A stretch of 64,000 bases of DNA, from contig JBITNC010000001.1 in assembly GCA_050084985.1 (NCBI GenBank), forward strand, positions 188,666,001-188,730,000, given 5' to 3'. Below are positions 51,001-62,960 of the stretch, piece after piece. The stretch comes from Nageia nagi (taxonomy: Eukaryota; Pinophyta). The position numbers and the translations under genes are program-made. Positions within the stretch are counted from its first letter, which is position 1. Each line of letters opens with the position of its first letter. A model generated the notes under the pieces. That model saw only the letters and a program-made list of their open reading frames with translations, was not told the origin of the DNA and searched no databases.

Positions 51001-51461
51001 TTGTAGCTAGGGCCAAGTCGGTTATGGTCACCCCTTATAGACATCTAAAGGTTTATAAGGATGAGATAGAAAGAAAAATCAAGGAGCTACTAGACATGGG
51101 GTTAATTCAACCTAGCTCTAGCTCCTTCATTTATTTAATAATATTGGTTAAAAAGAAATATAGGACCATTAGGATGTGTATTAACTACTAGTTTCTTAAT
51201 AAGAAGATCATAAAAAATAGGTATTCTATTCTGAGGGTGGATGATATCATTAATGAGTTGCATGGAGCCAAATACTTCTCAAAAATAGACTTGATATCCA
51301 GATACCACTAGATCAGGATGAAGGAAGAGGAAGTACATAAGATGAATTTTAGGTTCCATTATGATTATGCCTTCTGAATTGACTAATGCACCAGCCACCT
51401 TCCAATCAGTTATGAATTGAATCTTTAAGGAGTAGTTATAGAAGTTCATGTTAGTCTTCTT

Positions 51462-51955
51462 TGATGATATTTTAGTTTATAAAAAATGTGGGAAGAAAAC
51501 CTCTACCACCTAGACCACATTTTGAGGATACTACAAGAATAGAAGTTTTACACCTAATAGTCCAAGTGTGAGTTTGGCATGACATAGATTTTGTATCTAG
51601 GGAACATAATCAACCATGAGGTAGTTAGGATGGACGAATAGAATATCATAACCATCCAAGAGTGGTTAGTGCCCACATCCCTCATGTATTTGAGAGGGTT
51701 TTTTGGACTATGATGATATTTTAATTTATAGAAAAATATGGGAAGAACACCTCTGCCACCTAGACCATGTTTTGAGGATAATATAAGAACAAAAGTTTTA
51801 TGCTAAATAGTCCAAGTGTGAGTTTGGCATGATAAAGATTTTGTATCTAGGGAACATAATCAACCATAAGGGAGTTAATATGGATGAAAAGAAGATCACA
51901 ACCATCCAAGAGTGGTCAGTACCCACATCCCTCACATAGTTGAGAGGGTTTTTCA
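51462..51955. repeat. 250-bp tandem duplication in RT
   Basis: The two units share 'ccaagtgtgagtttggcatga', 'ttttgtatctagggaacata' and 'accatccaagagtgg'. By eye they differ at roughly one base in ten. Confidence 0.92.
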
Positions 51956-52040
51956 AACTTTTCAACTATTATAGGAGTTTCATATTTGGCTTCTCCCAAA
52001 CTTTTCAACTATTATAGGAGTTTCATACGTGGCTTCTCCC
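51955..52040. repeat. 43-bp tandem duplication
   Basis: 'aaacttttcaactattatag' to 'ggcttctccc' occurs twice in a row with three mismatches near the end. Confidence 0.93.
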
Positions 52041-52079
52041 ACTTAACTTCCCCCCTCACACAACTAACTAAGAAGGATG

Positions 52080-52750
52080 CATTCATTTGGAGTGATGGAG
52101 CCTAAGAAGCTTTTGAAATACTCAAGAGAGTCATGTGCACTTGTCTTTATCTGGCTATACCCAATTTATCAATCCCTTTCATGATGGAGTGTGATGCATC
52201 CAAATTGGGTGTTGTAGTAGTACTCATGTAAAAGGAGCAACTGATTACATTTGAGAGCTGAAGGTTATCCACTATAGAGTAGAATTTTAGCTTCTATGAT
52301 AAGGAGATGTTGGCCATTATGCATGCATTGGAGAGGTTCAAATAATACTTGGTGTATAATCCATTCGTCATCCGGAGTGACCACATTAACTTGAAATACT
52401 TCCTCAGCTAGATAGATCCAAGTGAGAAATAACAAAGGTGGGTGAGTAAGCTTCAATCCTTTGATTTTGAGATCCAATACATCAAAGGAAAGAAGAACAC
52501 AATAGTAGTTGCATCATCTAAGAATCTCTCCTACTCTTTTTCCTCTATCACGACTAATTGGAAGAAGATAATTATGGCTGAGTACACCCAAGATGAGTAT
52601 GATTATAGCATCCTCAGTGGGATAGTGAAGAACATAAGGTGCATGGTCAAATATGGATTGATATTGAAGAGGAATAAGATTTTCCTAACTCTGAGGTATG
52701 AGGTTAGGAAGAAGGTACTCTATGCATTGCATAATACCCCTCTTATAGGA
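52080..52750 (+). pseudogene. RNase H and start of integrase of the chromovirus-like element
   Basis: RNase H motifs: 'MECDASKLGVVVVL' in one frame, then 'FYDKEMLAIMHALERFK' and 'VIRSDHINLKYFLS', followed by the open stretch 52442-52864 with 'WVSKLQSFDFEIQYIKGKKN' (family: ...KGKxNxVADALSR). The last part resembles the zinc-binding N-terminus of integrase ('EVRKKVLYALHNTPLIGYP'). Gypsy similarity stops at about 52750, where copia sequence on the opposite strand begins. Confidence 0.85.
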
Positions 52751-53390
52751 TATCCAATAAATCTGAATGCACAAGTTGAAGAGGTTAAGATGCTCTTGTT
52801 GCCTTATCTTTTTCAAATTTTTATCTATGCATCTTACCAAGAATGCACTTCTCGCATAGAATAATAGAAGGAGAAATTGAAGATAAACCTTCCACAAGTT
52901 CTTGATCTTTCATGAATTGAATACTCTTGTAGTTAAGGTGTTCTAAATGTTGGTATCAAAGATTGCCTTTAGAAAATACATTTGTAGCAAGACACATCTT
53001 TGTAAGAAGTTTATCCATAATGTAGAGATCATCTTTCACTAATCTTTTAACCAATGTGGTAAGTCCTTTCTTAATGCACCAGGATTGAGATTTGAATGCA
53101 AAAGTGTAACTTTTTTTAGCAACTTAGATCATAGAGAGAAGGTTCATCCTAAGCTTAGGAACATAGAGCACATTGTCAAGAACCTTTGTATGAATCAACA
53201 CACTCCCAATTCCTTAGAATTCAAGGGTAGAGTTATCATCTATCACAACCACATCTTTTCTATACTTGTGAAAGTTCTCAAACTTTTCTTTTTTAAAGCA
53301 TAGGTGATTAGTGCAACCAAAGTCAACAATCCAATAAGATGAAAAAGAGCAAGACATGGAGTAGAGTGTCATAGTAAAACTAGCTTGAAT
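52750..53390 (-). pseudogene. Copia protease and pre-integrase region
   Basis: Minus strand: 'SSYWIVDFGCTNHLCF' corresponds to the copia protease core W-I-V/L-D-S-G-C-T-x-H, with the Ser of D-S-G changed to Phe. Further down 'LEHLNYKSIQFMKDQELVEG' and 'CEKCILGKMHR' form the pre-integrase zinc-binding domain (H...C-x2-C), then 'LQLVHSDLLDI' is the start of the integrase core with its Asp. The 70-codon minus frame at 52685-52897 is a shadow. Confidence 0.85.
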
Positions 53391-53419
53391 ATTCTTCTTT
53401 ACTTTGAAGTTCTTTACAT

Positions 53420-54300
53420 TTCCATTTCCTTTATTTTTTTTATCTCTTTTCTTTTTGTAGCAATCAACTTTTTTATGACCTTAGATGCTATAATAGTTAC
53501 AATTACCATCAAAGTTTTATTTAGGATATGGATTGTTTACTTTGCATTTTCTATCTCTTTGTTTGAAGTGGTTATTATTTCCATTGTTCCTATTGTTGTT
53601 GTAGCCATTGCCTCTTTTCTTAAACTTTTTGGAAGAAGAAGAATAAGATTTCTTTTGATGGTTGAACTTTTTCTTGAAAGGAGTTTTGGTTGCTCCAAGA
53701 GCAATGTTATTATCCTTACGAGAAGAAATCAACGCCTTTTTATTAAGTTTTTTCTCATGCTTCAAAAGGAACCTAGAAAGGTTCTTAAGGGAGAAGATGA
53801 CTTCTTTATCATCAAACCTTATTTCCATAACTGTCATAAAGTTTCCAAACTTTTACAAAAGAATTTGAAGAATGATGAAGACCATGAACTCATTATTGAT
53901 CCAATTACATCCATAAGCAATAAGTTGGGTCCTAAGTTCAATGATTTTGTTCTAGTAGACACCCATATTTTTATCTTCTCATTCATGAGATTGAAACAAC
54001 TTCTGAAGAATAATATACCTTCTTAAAAACTTTAAACCAATGTAGATTTTCTTAAGCTTATCTCAAGCTTTTTTTGCTAAGGTTGAAGAGGAAATCATTA
54101 GGAGCATATCATCTGAAACTGCATGGTATATCATGGAGGTTGCCAACTCATTATTCATGTTGTAAGCCTCTAGTGCCTTCTCATTTGTAGAAGGTATAAG
54201 GTTCTCATTCACTATTTGCCAAAGTTTTCTTGCTTACAATTCAGCTCTCATCTAAAATTCTCAAATACCAAAGTTGGAACCATTAAGAATGTGTTTGGGT
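53420..54300 (-). pseudogene. Copia gag (UBN2 type)
   Basis: Minus strand: 'ARKLWQIVNENLIPSTNEKA', 'WINNEFMVFIILQIL' and then the open stretch 53837-53517 with the basic, Asn-rich tail ('KKRGNGYNNNRNNGNNNHFK'). A zinc knuckle follows at about 53510-53440 ('CNYYSI.GHKKVDCYKK', one stop inside). The 213-codon plus-strand frame at 53385-54026, the longest open frame in the window, is only the antisense shadow of this gag. Confidence 0.88.
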
Positions 54301-56302
54301 AAAAAGGATTCTCCTATTTTTATAAAAGAATGTGAAAAATAATAAGTATGTGGTTTAATAAATAACATTACATGTTACATTTACTAAGACATGCTTGATT
54401 TGATTTACAAGTTGAAAATATTATGCAACATAAATATAAAATTAAGCCTTCACAAAGAATTGAAGATGTACAGTGACATTATTGAAGCTTATTTTCTTAT
54501 CTAAAATTAAGCCTTCACCTAGATGCTCACATAAGAGGAGCCCAAGTACTACCAATCCTCAACTAGTTTGCCTTGGTCAGTATTATACTCTCATAAGGAG
54601 AAGTACCTACTATTTTTTAAGGTTATAACATTTATTGGATCGACCAAATTATTAATCTTGATTAGGTTTCAAATTATTCTCCTAGGTTTTCAAGATAATC
54701 TTTGAATGGACGTACGGACATATGGTATCACTACACACATGTATATCCATCTATTGGAGTTATATTTAGACCAATAGAGGACTTAGGGCAATTGAGAAGT
54801 ATGAACTTTTTACCATTTGAATCATTAGACTTAAAGCATCTAGTCTGCCTATCCTCACCTAATGGCTCCCCAAACAAGTCATGTTGTAGAATGTACATGC
54901 AGATGTGTTCATTTTAAGGGGTTTGCTCATATCAATATTTGTATTTTTGTTTGCATAAGCAAATAAATCAAAATGCAAAATATAAATTAAAGAGCATAAG
55001 TAAAATATCATCCATTCAAAATTTGAAACCTAAATGTCTAATGGGTTTTGTTTACTAACCCCTAAAGGACATCTTTACATCAATCCTAATTTTGCATAAG
55101 TCCATTCTTGCATAAGGAAGTAAATTGCATCATAACTTAAGTTTTTAAGTAATAAGCATGACTTAAAAAAAAAGTACTAAGCATGCACTATTAACTAAAA
55201 ATATTTAAAACCTAGGCATGTACCATTAACTTAAAATATTTAAGTCTTAGTCATTTAATTTAAAAAAATTAAGTAAAAACATGCATCATTAACTTTAAAA
55301 AAAAAATTAAGTCCTAAGCATGTACCATTAACTTAAATTGCATTTATCTATCACTTTGCAAAATATCTATCACTTTGCAAAAAATACTTAGCATGCATCA
55401 AAAAAAATTAAGAAGCATGCATTATTATTTTTGCGTAAGTTACCAAATAGATATGCAATATTTTATCTAACATGATAAAAAAAAAAAAAATTAAGTAAAG
55501 AAATATAAACTCCCCCTTTTACTTAAAAAATAGCATTAAAAAAAGCATTATGATAAATAGCATGCTAAGTTAATTTTTAGAAATGCCAAGTTTATACCAA
55601 AAAAAATTCCCACTTAATACTTAAGAGATAAATAAATTAGCCTCCTCTTGGGAAATTTATGCACTAAAAAAAATGATAGTCATTCCATATTTGCATAAGG
55701 ATCCATGATTTTAAGTAAATAATCATAAAAAAATTCCTCCTTTTTACTCAAAGTCATGATCTCTTAAAAAAATAGCATTAGTAAAAAAAATGCTAAAAAA
55801 AAAGCTACTTTATCTAAGTTGCAACTTAGATAAAGAAGTTTAAGTAGCTAAAGTAGATCCCTCAATAATTTGTCTCCCCCCCCTTTTTTTTAGACTAAAA
55901 AATACTTTAAAAGTACTAAGGAAAAGATAACCTTAGTATACCAAAGTGTTTTTAAAAAAATTCTTCCTCTAACTCTTTAAACATTTAGTAGAGATCTTTT
56001 AGAAAGTACTTACACTATCAAATCAAGTGTTTATTTTAAGCCTTTAAAAAAAATGCTAAAAAATTAAAGAACAAGTAATTAACAAATCCTTTTAAAGAAT
56101 TGCTATATTTTTCTAAAAAAAAAGGTATTTAAGAGGAATGATGACAAAAAAAAATCATAACCAAGCATTAAATTTGAACTTAGAGTTTACTCCAACTCTA
56201 AAAACTTTTACTCCCTTAACAAGATCTCAAATGTTGAAGGAAGAAGACAGCCAAGTTGAATGAAGAAGATCTCCAAAATATTGAAGAGGAACCTTCAAAC
56301 TA
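54300..56302 (-). other. Long A/T-rich leader between copia primer site and gag
   Basis: About 2 kb, much longer than a usual copia leader, with many A6-A12 runs. Between about 55150 and 55340 the phrase 'agcatg(c/t)accattaactta' recurs at 50-65 bp spacing. No coding sequence recognised; a nested insertion is possible. Confidence 0.5.
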
Positions 56303-56314
56303 GATCTGATACCA
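56303..56314 (-). other. tRNA-iMet type primer binding site
   Basis: Minus strand TGGTATCAGATC, one base off the consensus, two bases from the LTR end. Confidence 0.85.
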
Positions 56315-56316
56315 AA

Positions 56317-56803
56317 TGAGATAATTGAACTATAACAAGAATAACTCTAAACTTCCAAGATCACATGAAAGCTCATAATACACATCTAACAAACTCACAA
56401 AGTAATCTCACAAAGATAACACAAGATGTAAGTGGTTCCTCCAACTAGGAGTACATCCAATAACTAGATCTCACTTCATTCACAAATATGAATCTCTTAC
56501 AATTCTCCTAAACACTATCCTATAGCATGGTTATACTCCACAGATTGGTATGTGATCACAAAGAGGGAGCCTTCTATTTATAGGCCAAAATCCCTTTTTG
56601 AATCACCCTTTTATCCAATGTACAAAAGTATGACATGGACATCCTTTTACCCAAGAGGCATGCTCATGACATAGAATGTAGGACAAGTTACATTATCATA
56701 TTCACTTAAATACTTAAGGTATAAAATTTTACCCTTAAGTATTAGTGAACCTACATAAAGGATTATTACATGATATTTATAATAATGCATTATACGTCCA
56801 ACA
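56317..56803 (-). repeat. LTR-A copy 5, 5' LTR of the minus-strand copia element
   Basis: Minus strand starts TGTTGGACGT and ends in CTCA, next to a primer site. TATA box at 56574-56582. Closest by eye to the solo LTR at 31276-31777. Confidence 0.9.
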
Positions 56804-58840
56804 ATACTCATCATAGAAGAATATATATATTATAGATAAAAGGATGTGACCAATTACACACATGTGGACACACATGAATAAGAAAGTATATGTTGAGACA
56901 CTAGGAGTTTACTGACAGTTGCTAATTGGCTACTCCTTTTCAGCTTTGAACAATATAACATTACTTGATATTATTAATAAAATCATTATTTTAAAGTTTG
57001 AATTACTTTTGTTCCTATTTTATGAGGTTCAATATATCTTTAATCTATCAAGGCAAAATATTCATCTATTAGGTTTCTTTCTTCTTTCTTATATAAAGAA
57101 ACTTGATCAATAAATAGTGATTCAACCTCAAGGGAGAACTTGTAAGGTTGGGAGTATGTTTCATCATGAAATTTTGTTATCATTTAGATAGAGAATCATG
57201 GCTTGAAGGTCCTCAAAGCCTCATCATGAGGGAAACGCCATTAAATGCACCTATAGCTTATTCAAGATGCAAATAGACTCTATTTGAGATAAGTATTGTT
57301 TCATTCATCATTTTTGTAGCTACAAACTTATCAGTTTATAGTAATATTATCTCAGTTTATGGCTTTATAGGAGTCGTAGAAAATACCTTAAATAGAGTAT
57401 TATGTTTAGGTTATAGGTATAGTTGAGAGGTAATTGTAGATGTTGGTGCTATTTGAAATTTGGATATTACCCTATTCATTCAATTTTGAGTATGGTCTTT
57501 CTTACCTTAGTATAAAGTTTATGCCATATGATTTAGAGTTATGCATTTGGGCATTTAAGTATTATATCATTATTTGTGATTGTTTCTAGGTGCAATGGCT
57601 TTTTAGAGCTTCTATAAATTTGTTACCTATAGCTTGAAAGGAAAATAAATTAGGGATTTATTATAAACCATCTAAAGTGAAGAATGGTGTTAGAAATTGA
57701 TGATTTTAAGGTGTAATTTGAGTTTATAATTAAAATGGAACTAAGGTTCTTAGAGACACATTATCTGTACTATGAATTATGTGACTCACCTAAAATGACT
57801 GGCCACTCTCAGTAAGGAGGGATAAGGATCAAGGCTACAACACCAATGCTAAAGGTGGGAGTTTAGCTACTATGATGATGATGATGGGGGTGATATGCTA
57901 GACCTACATGAGGAAAAATGTTAGTGGAGGCCTCAACACTCTAGTCCCTTAAGACCCTAAAGTGTGCTAAAAAAGAGGTGTTAAACCTCCTTAAAGGAAT
58001 GTAGGTCCCATGTCCCATAATAAAATGGATTATAGAAAATAATGGAATGCCTACAATGCAATGTGATATGCTCATGTTATGTTAAGAAAATGATAAGATG
58101 ATAAGAACAATCTAAACTACCATGAATCTAGCCTAGAAACATGCTACATGCTCATACAAATGCGTAGAAATATAATAAACAAGGATACAAGTGATTCATT
58201 GATCCATGATAGCTCCATGTGCTCTCCAACACCTCTAAGAATGCTCAAAATCATGTCAAATGGGGTGCTAGGGTATGCTATTTCTTATGGATATGCTCTA
58301 AGATTTTGTTGGATGAGGTGGGTTGACTAGTAACATCTAAGGTGGGAAGACACAAAACAATGATCTAGGAGCTACAATGATTGAGAGGGAAAATGGATTT
58401 GAAAATTGGCTTTATAGGTTGGACATCATACCGATAGGTTGGTTAGACAATCAATGAGTTGATTCTAAACCTGAATCATAAATTCAATAATGGCTATGAT
58501 AGAGTAATGAGGTGAAATCACCAAGACAAAAAATGATTGGGGATGAAAGGGCAATTTTGAAATGTTTATAGATGCCCCCTTTTAAGGTGATGTTCATAAG
58601 ATGCGAGACTTAACTCAAAAGCTAGTGGTGAACATGATGATGATGAAATGATAAAAAGATGAAAACATAAAATGATGAAAGGATAACATGATGAGATGAT
58701 GAAATACAAGGAAGTGTGAAGGTACACAAACCTACAATGTGCTAAATGATCGAGACCTGGGATGAGTTAAGGATAACTTTGACCAATGCTTAATGGAAGG
58801 CAAAACCAAACCATGGTAACAATGACCTTATTACAAAAGA
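56804..58840. other. Unassigned DNA
   Basis: No recognisable protein motif or LTR. Short GAT-rich stretches begin near 57860 and increase to the right. Small frames at 56919-57113 and 58148-58330 have no known motif. Confidence 0.45.
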
Positions 58841-59745
58841 ATAAAAGAATGATGGCCTTTCCCTATGTTGAATAGAAAGCAATTTCTAGGAAGGATAAGC
58901 ATTTCCCCATACTTAATAGATAGTAAGGAAAGTGATAATGATAAGATCTTGCCCCATTCTCAATAGAAAGCAAGAGATGACAAAGATAAAGTTTTTCCCC
59001 ATCTTGAATGGAAAGCAAGAGATACTAACTATGATTAAAGTGATGTGTGTGCAACATGCTATGATACAACAAGCCAACATATTCATATCAAAGGTGCCTA
59101 CGGCTAGAACACCTCACAGTGCTAAAATTATCATGTCATAACCAGTCAATATCACAATAAAAGATAAAGGTAAAAGAAAGAAAAGTAGGTACCTATGGCT
59201 ATAATACCTCATGATGCCAACACTATCATATTATAACTAGTATATATAAAAGGAAAAGATAAAAGATACATAACAATGAAATTAAATGATCTCTATTTTG
59301 CCCCAACAGCTAAAGGATGGTATAATACATGATTCTGCTTTGTCATAGAAGTTAAAGAGTAATATGATTTTGCTTTGCCCAAATATTTGAATGGTGAAAT
59401 GATTCTACTTTTCCCCAACAATCAAAGGGTGATATGATTCTTCTTTTCTCTAATAGTTGAAGGGTGAAATGATAAGCATAGGCTCATAGACCTACCAGGT
59501 GTTGGATCGTAGCATGCATGCATAAAAAGCCTAAATAGATAAGATAAAGATGCCCAAAAGATAACCTTTCCCATGCTTAATGGAAAGAAAGCACTACTAA
59601 TGATGAGATCTTGCCCCATGCTCAATGGAAAGAAAGCACTGATAATGATGAGATCTTGCCCCATGCTCAAGTGAAAGCAAGAGAAATGATAATGACAAGA
59701 TCTTTCCCCATGCTTAATTGAAAGCAAGAGAATGATAACCATGAT
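58840..59745. repeat. Interspersed minisatellite arrays
   Basis: Two families. The first has a period of about 45 bp with core 'ttgccccatgctcaatggaaagcaagaga'-like words broken here for length: 'ttgccccatgctcaat' then 'ggaaagcaagaga'; four units at 58858-59022 and four at 59567-59732. The second, period 35 bp, has five units at 59294-59472 ('gattctgctttg...aagggtgatat'). A 53-bp segment ('ggt(g/a)cctac/tggcta') is also doubled near 59093 and 59190. The arrays lie on the 3' side of the minus-strand gag at 60890-62960. Confidence 0.85.
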
Positions 59746-60889
59746 AAAAAGTAATAAATATAAGGTCATGAAATATGACCTGTTGATTATATGATAATAT
59801 GCCAATATGATATTGGTGAGAAAACAAAGGTAATATCAATAAATAATTAATAAGATGTTGATCTACCAGTGATACAAAAATCTCAAAGATATGATATGAT
59901 AAGGTCAATATCAAAGGCATGATTATGATAATAAATGGTTTGCTTGATTAAAGAAATTATGCAAGATAAAAGATAAAATATATGATGAATTATAAATGAT
60001 AAGATAATATAATGATGATTTCTCAATGATTAACTGATGATGATAGAGTGAGAGAAGAGATTCATCCATCTCAAAACCATTATCGCATGCTTCATAAGAC
60101 TTAGTTTTCCTTAGAAACTATGATAGTCAACAATCTATGATCAATACCAAAGGAATGATATAAGGTAACTCGATATATATAATTATGACCCAAGTGGTTA
60201 TGTACTCATTGGGAATGAGGTCCATGGGAAGTGATAATGATGTTAAGTCAAATGAACCTCAAAGATATGTGCCTGATGACATGATTGAGATGCTAAGATG
60301 AGAGGCACACTTGATGAGAGTGATGAAAGATAATGATGAGGGGAAAATGATGAACATGATGGAAGTGATGAGAGAAATGAAGGCATAAGATGATACAAAA
60401 TAAATATGATAAATATAAAAATATGATGATGTGATTAGAAGATAGTGTGAAAAAGATGCACACTACATGGGGGAGGAGACAAGACTAGTTCTATCGACAA
60501 GTGGTGAAAAAGATAAGACATGATGGTGACGGGAGATGAGTGACTATTTTCCTACTCTAAAATCTCCACTACTAGATGAATATGAAAGAGGAGTAGGCTC
60601 TAGTACCAACACCCAAGATGATAAGATCATAAACACGATTCATGAAATAATGCAATTGATGATGATATGATGAAAAGATATGATAACACTATAGATAAAA
60701 TGATAAGAATAAGTTAATGATAACAAATACATGTCAAATGGCTTAATCAACAAAGGTACCATAAGAACATGGAGAATACACTTCATGGTAATCCTACTCA
60801 TGCGAGGTGATGCTTTGATCATGATTAGGCAAAGGAATGTTGAAGATCTCCAAATGTTGATTAGGTGGTATGATTGGTTCTTTTTTTGA
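59746..60889. other. ATGATG-rich non-coding DNA
   Basis: Dominated by irregular GATGATAA/TGATGA words; no protein motif. The 127-codon minus frame at 59422-59805 is the antisense reading of the minisatellite (it repeats 'LSMGQDLI'). Confidence 0.5.
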
Positions 60890-62960
60890 TACTTGACCAT
60901 CATATATAAGATGTTAAATCTTATGCTTTAATCACACGTACCCATTGGTTTTATGTCCACTTTTCCTATGAAACTTAAAAAAACTCATTTGCTTTATACT
61001 AAGGCCTAGATGATGCTCCTAGATTTTCTTTGATTGGGGGAAAATTCAAAATATTTTATTGTAATAACTTGGGTAGGATATTCAATAGTGATTCCTCTAA
61101 AGGAGTGAAGCTTCTTCTTGACCTTGGATTAAGGAGTTGCTCTTGCTTGTGCATGGTTGATTTATCCAAATTTGTTTGATTAACTTCGTATAAGGGTTGA
61201 CTAGATTATCACTCATGATATGCTTGAACATTGTTATTATGATTTTGATTTTGATCTTGATTCTTCTTAAGTAGTTTGATGTCACTCAATTGGATCTTGA
61301 CTTCTTCGATGAGATTTTCTTGTAATAGGACATCCTTAAAAGATTTATTTTGTTGAATTTATAATATGGAAGATATGATCTTATTACAACTCTTGTAAAA
61401 TATCCTAACAAGCTCTTCTTATGGTAAGGAATATAGTAGATCTATCATAATTGCTCTCCATATTACCACATAATCATTGATAGACTTATCATCATATTGA
61501 GATATTCTTGTTAAGTTTGTGATAGATGATCTTTTCCTTATGTTAATGGAAAAATGGTCCAAGAAGAGACTTGATAATTGCTCAAAGGAATAGATGCTAT
61601 GTTGGGGCAAGTTGTTGTACCAATCTAAATCTTTTCTTGGTAAGGTCATTGAGAATATCCTAAGCATAAGGAAATCATCATTGCTTATGAGATAATAGGA
61701 ATATTTTAACTACCTCAAGTTCTCTCTTGGATATTATTTTCCTTTTAACTTTGCTATTTTAGGAACCTCAAACTTATAGGGAAATTGCTTGATTAGAACT
61801 ACCAAGTTGATATGTTCATTGCAAATCGATTGATAAGACAAGGAACTTTTGCTTTGATTATTGATTTGTTATTCCATGTCATGTAATCTCTTCAAAATAT
61901 CATCATGAATTTCTTGAGGTTGTTGATTTTTCATGCTTTGTATATGATAGGATGGTTGATGATTATCTTGTTGTATGATTTTTCCCAATGGTTGGTTCCA
62001 TGTCAAATTGGGGATAAATTGACCTTGTGGTTGATCCATTTGGTTGATATATCCTTGACTTTGACTTTGATATGATGGATGATACAAAAGAAGGAGGAGG
62101 AGGAAAACTTACACCTTGATGAGGTTGATTAGCAATACCTTAAGAGATCACTTGTTGATAATTACCTTGGATTTTATTTTGATCAAGGTTATGTTGGCTT
62201 GGATAAAAGGAAGAATCAATTTGGCCGACATAAGCAACTTGAGTTGGTTGATTTTGATTTTGATGTGGAACTCTCAAGGGAGAGAGGCTATGATGTAGCT
62301 CTAGGCCATGAGAAACAAAAGGGTTAGATTGCACAATAAGAGGCTTTAATGAACCAAGAGGCCTAACATGTTGAATGTGATGAGGTGATGATGATCAATG
62401 ATGAGGGATGAAATGTTGTGCACTTGATGAAAAGGGAGAAACACTTGATGGAAAATATGTGGTTAGTGCCAATGGAGAGATTTCTTGTTGCAAAGGTTGA
62501 TACATGATTAGAGTTATTGCAATAAGAGGTGAGAGAGCAACAAAAGAAGGTTGGGGATAAAGACACAAATGACCATGAGGATGAAGGATATTTTAAGGAT
62601 GAGAAGGAAGGGGAATGCTTGAATCAAAATGATGCTGAAGGAGAAAATTTTAAAGAGTGATGTCAAAGTATCTTGAACAATGGGGTCATCAACAAACTAG
62701 TTCTTGATGGAATAAGGAAGATTTTGGAACAAAGGATGACACTTGATTTCATTAGCCAATTGGGAACTAAGAGGCATAGTGCCTTGATGAGAGGGAGAAG
62801 GATGAGATAGGATATAATTATGAGAAGGGATAGAAACATGAGAGGGAGGGGTGGCTTTCCTAGAAAAAAATGGTTGATAAGGTGGCTCTAAGTCTAGGTC
62901 TTGCTCTTGATCTTTCTCTAGTTCAATGGATCTAGGGGTGGCTACCTTGTTCACATAAGG
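60890..62960 (-). pseudogene. Tat-like Ty3/gypsy gag, minus strand (element E)
   Basis: Minus strand, start near 62954 ('MNKVATPRSIELEKDQEQDL'). A Pro/Ser/Gln-rich N-terminal half (62950-61870) includes 'YHPSYQSQSQGYINQMDQPQ'. The gag core is at 61667-61419: 'LPRKDLDWYNNLPQHSIYSF', 'LFLDHFSINIRKR' and 'YDDKSINDYVVIWRAIM'. Near 61120-61060 'FTPLEESLLNIL' matches 'FTPLSKPLQDIL' of element C, and at about 60990-60895 'FHRKSGHKTNGYV' and 'LKHKIQDLIYDGQV' is the knuckle segment, its first Cys lost. Some frame changes and stops. No pol follows downstream, only minisatellites. Confidence 0.85.

Larger units (their letters stand above)
51001..52060 (+). pseudogene. Reverse transcriptase of the chromovirus-like element, with internal duplication
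   Basis: Degraded RT: 'TNAPATFQSVMN' followed by 'KFMLVFFDDILVY', where FDD is the catalytic motif (about 51465). A block of about 250 bp is then repeated in tandem (51462-51711 and 51712-51955), so FDD-like and 'KSKCEFGM' segments appear twice. A 43-bp unit is also doubled at 51955-52040 ('FKLFNYYRSFI' region). Confidence 0.88.
52750..56803 (-). mobile_element. 5' half of a copia element, minus strand
   Basis: Read on the minus strand: LTR-A (56803-56317), primer site (56314-56303), a long AT-rich leader, gag (about 54300-53420), protease (about 53390-53090), and the pre-integrase domain and first integrase residues (52980-52750), where it is cut. RT and RNase H are missing. The 3' end of a similar element in the same orientation lies at 47977-49137 beyond the gypsy remnant, so both may be halves of one element that was split and trimmed; the flanks give no matching target duplication. 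Confidence 0.8.

Noticed and set aside
53385-54026. 213-codon plus-strand open frame, the longest in the window
   Set aside because: It is the antisense reading of the minus-strand copia gag (53420-54300), which has clear gag and knuckle features; the plus-strand product is a hydrophobic string without any motif.
59422-59805. 127-codon minus-strand frame with repeated LSMGQDLI
   Set aside because: The repeats are just the translated 45-bp minisatellite units.
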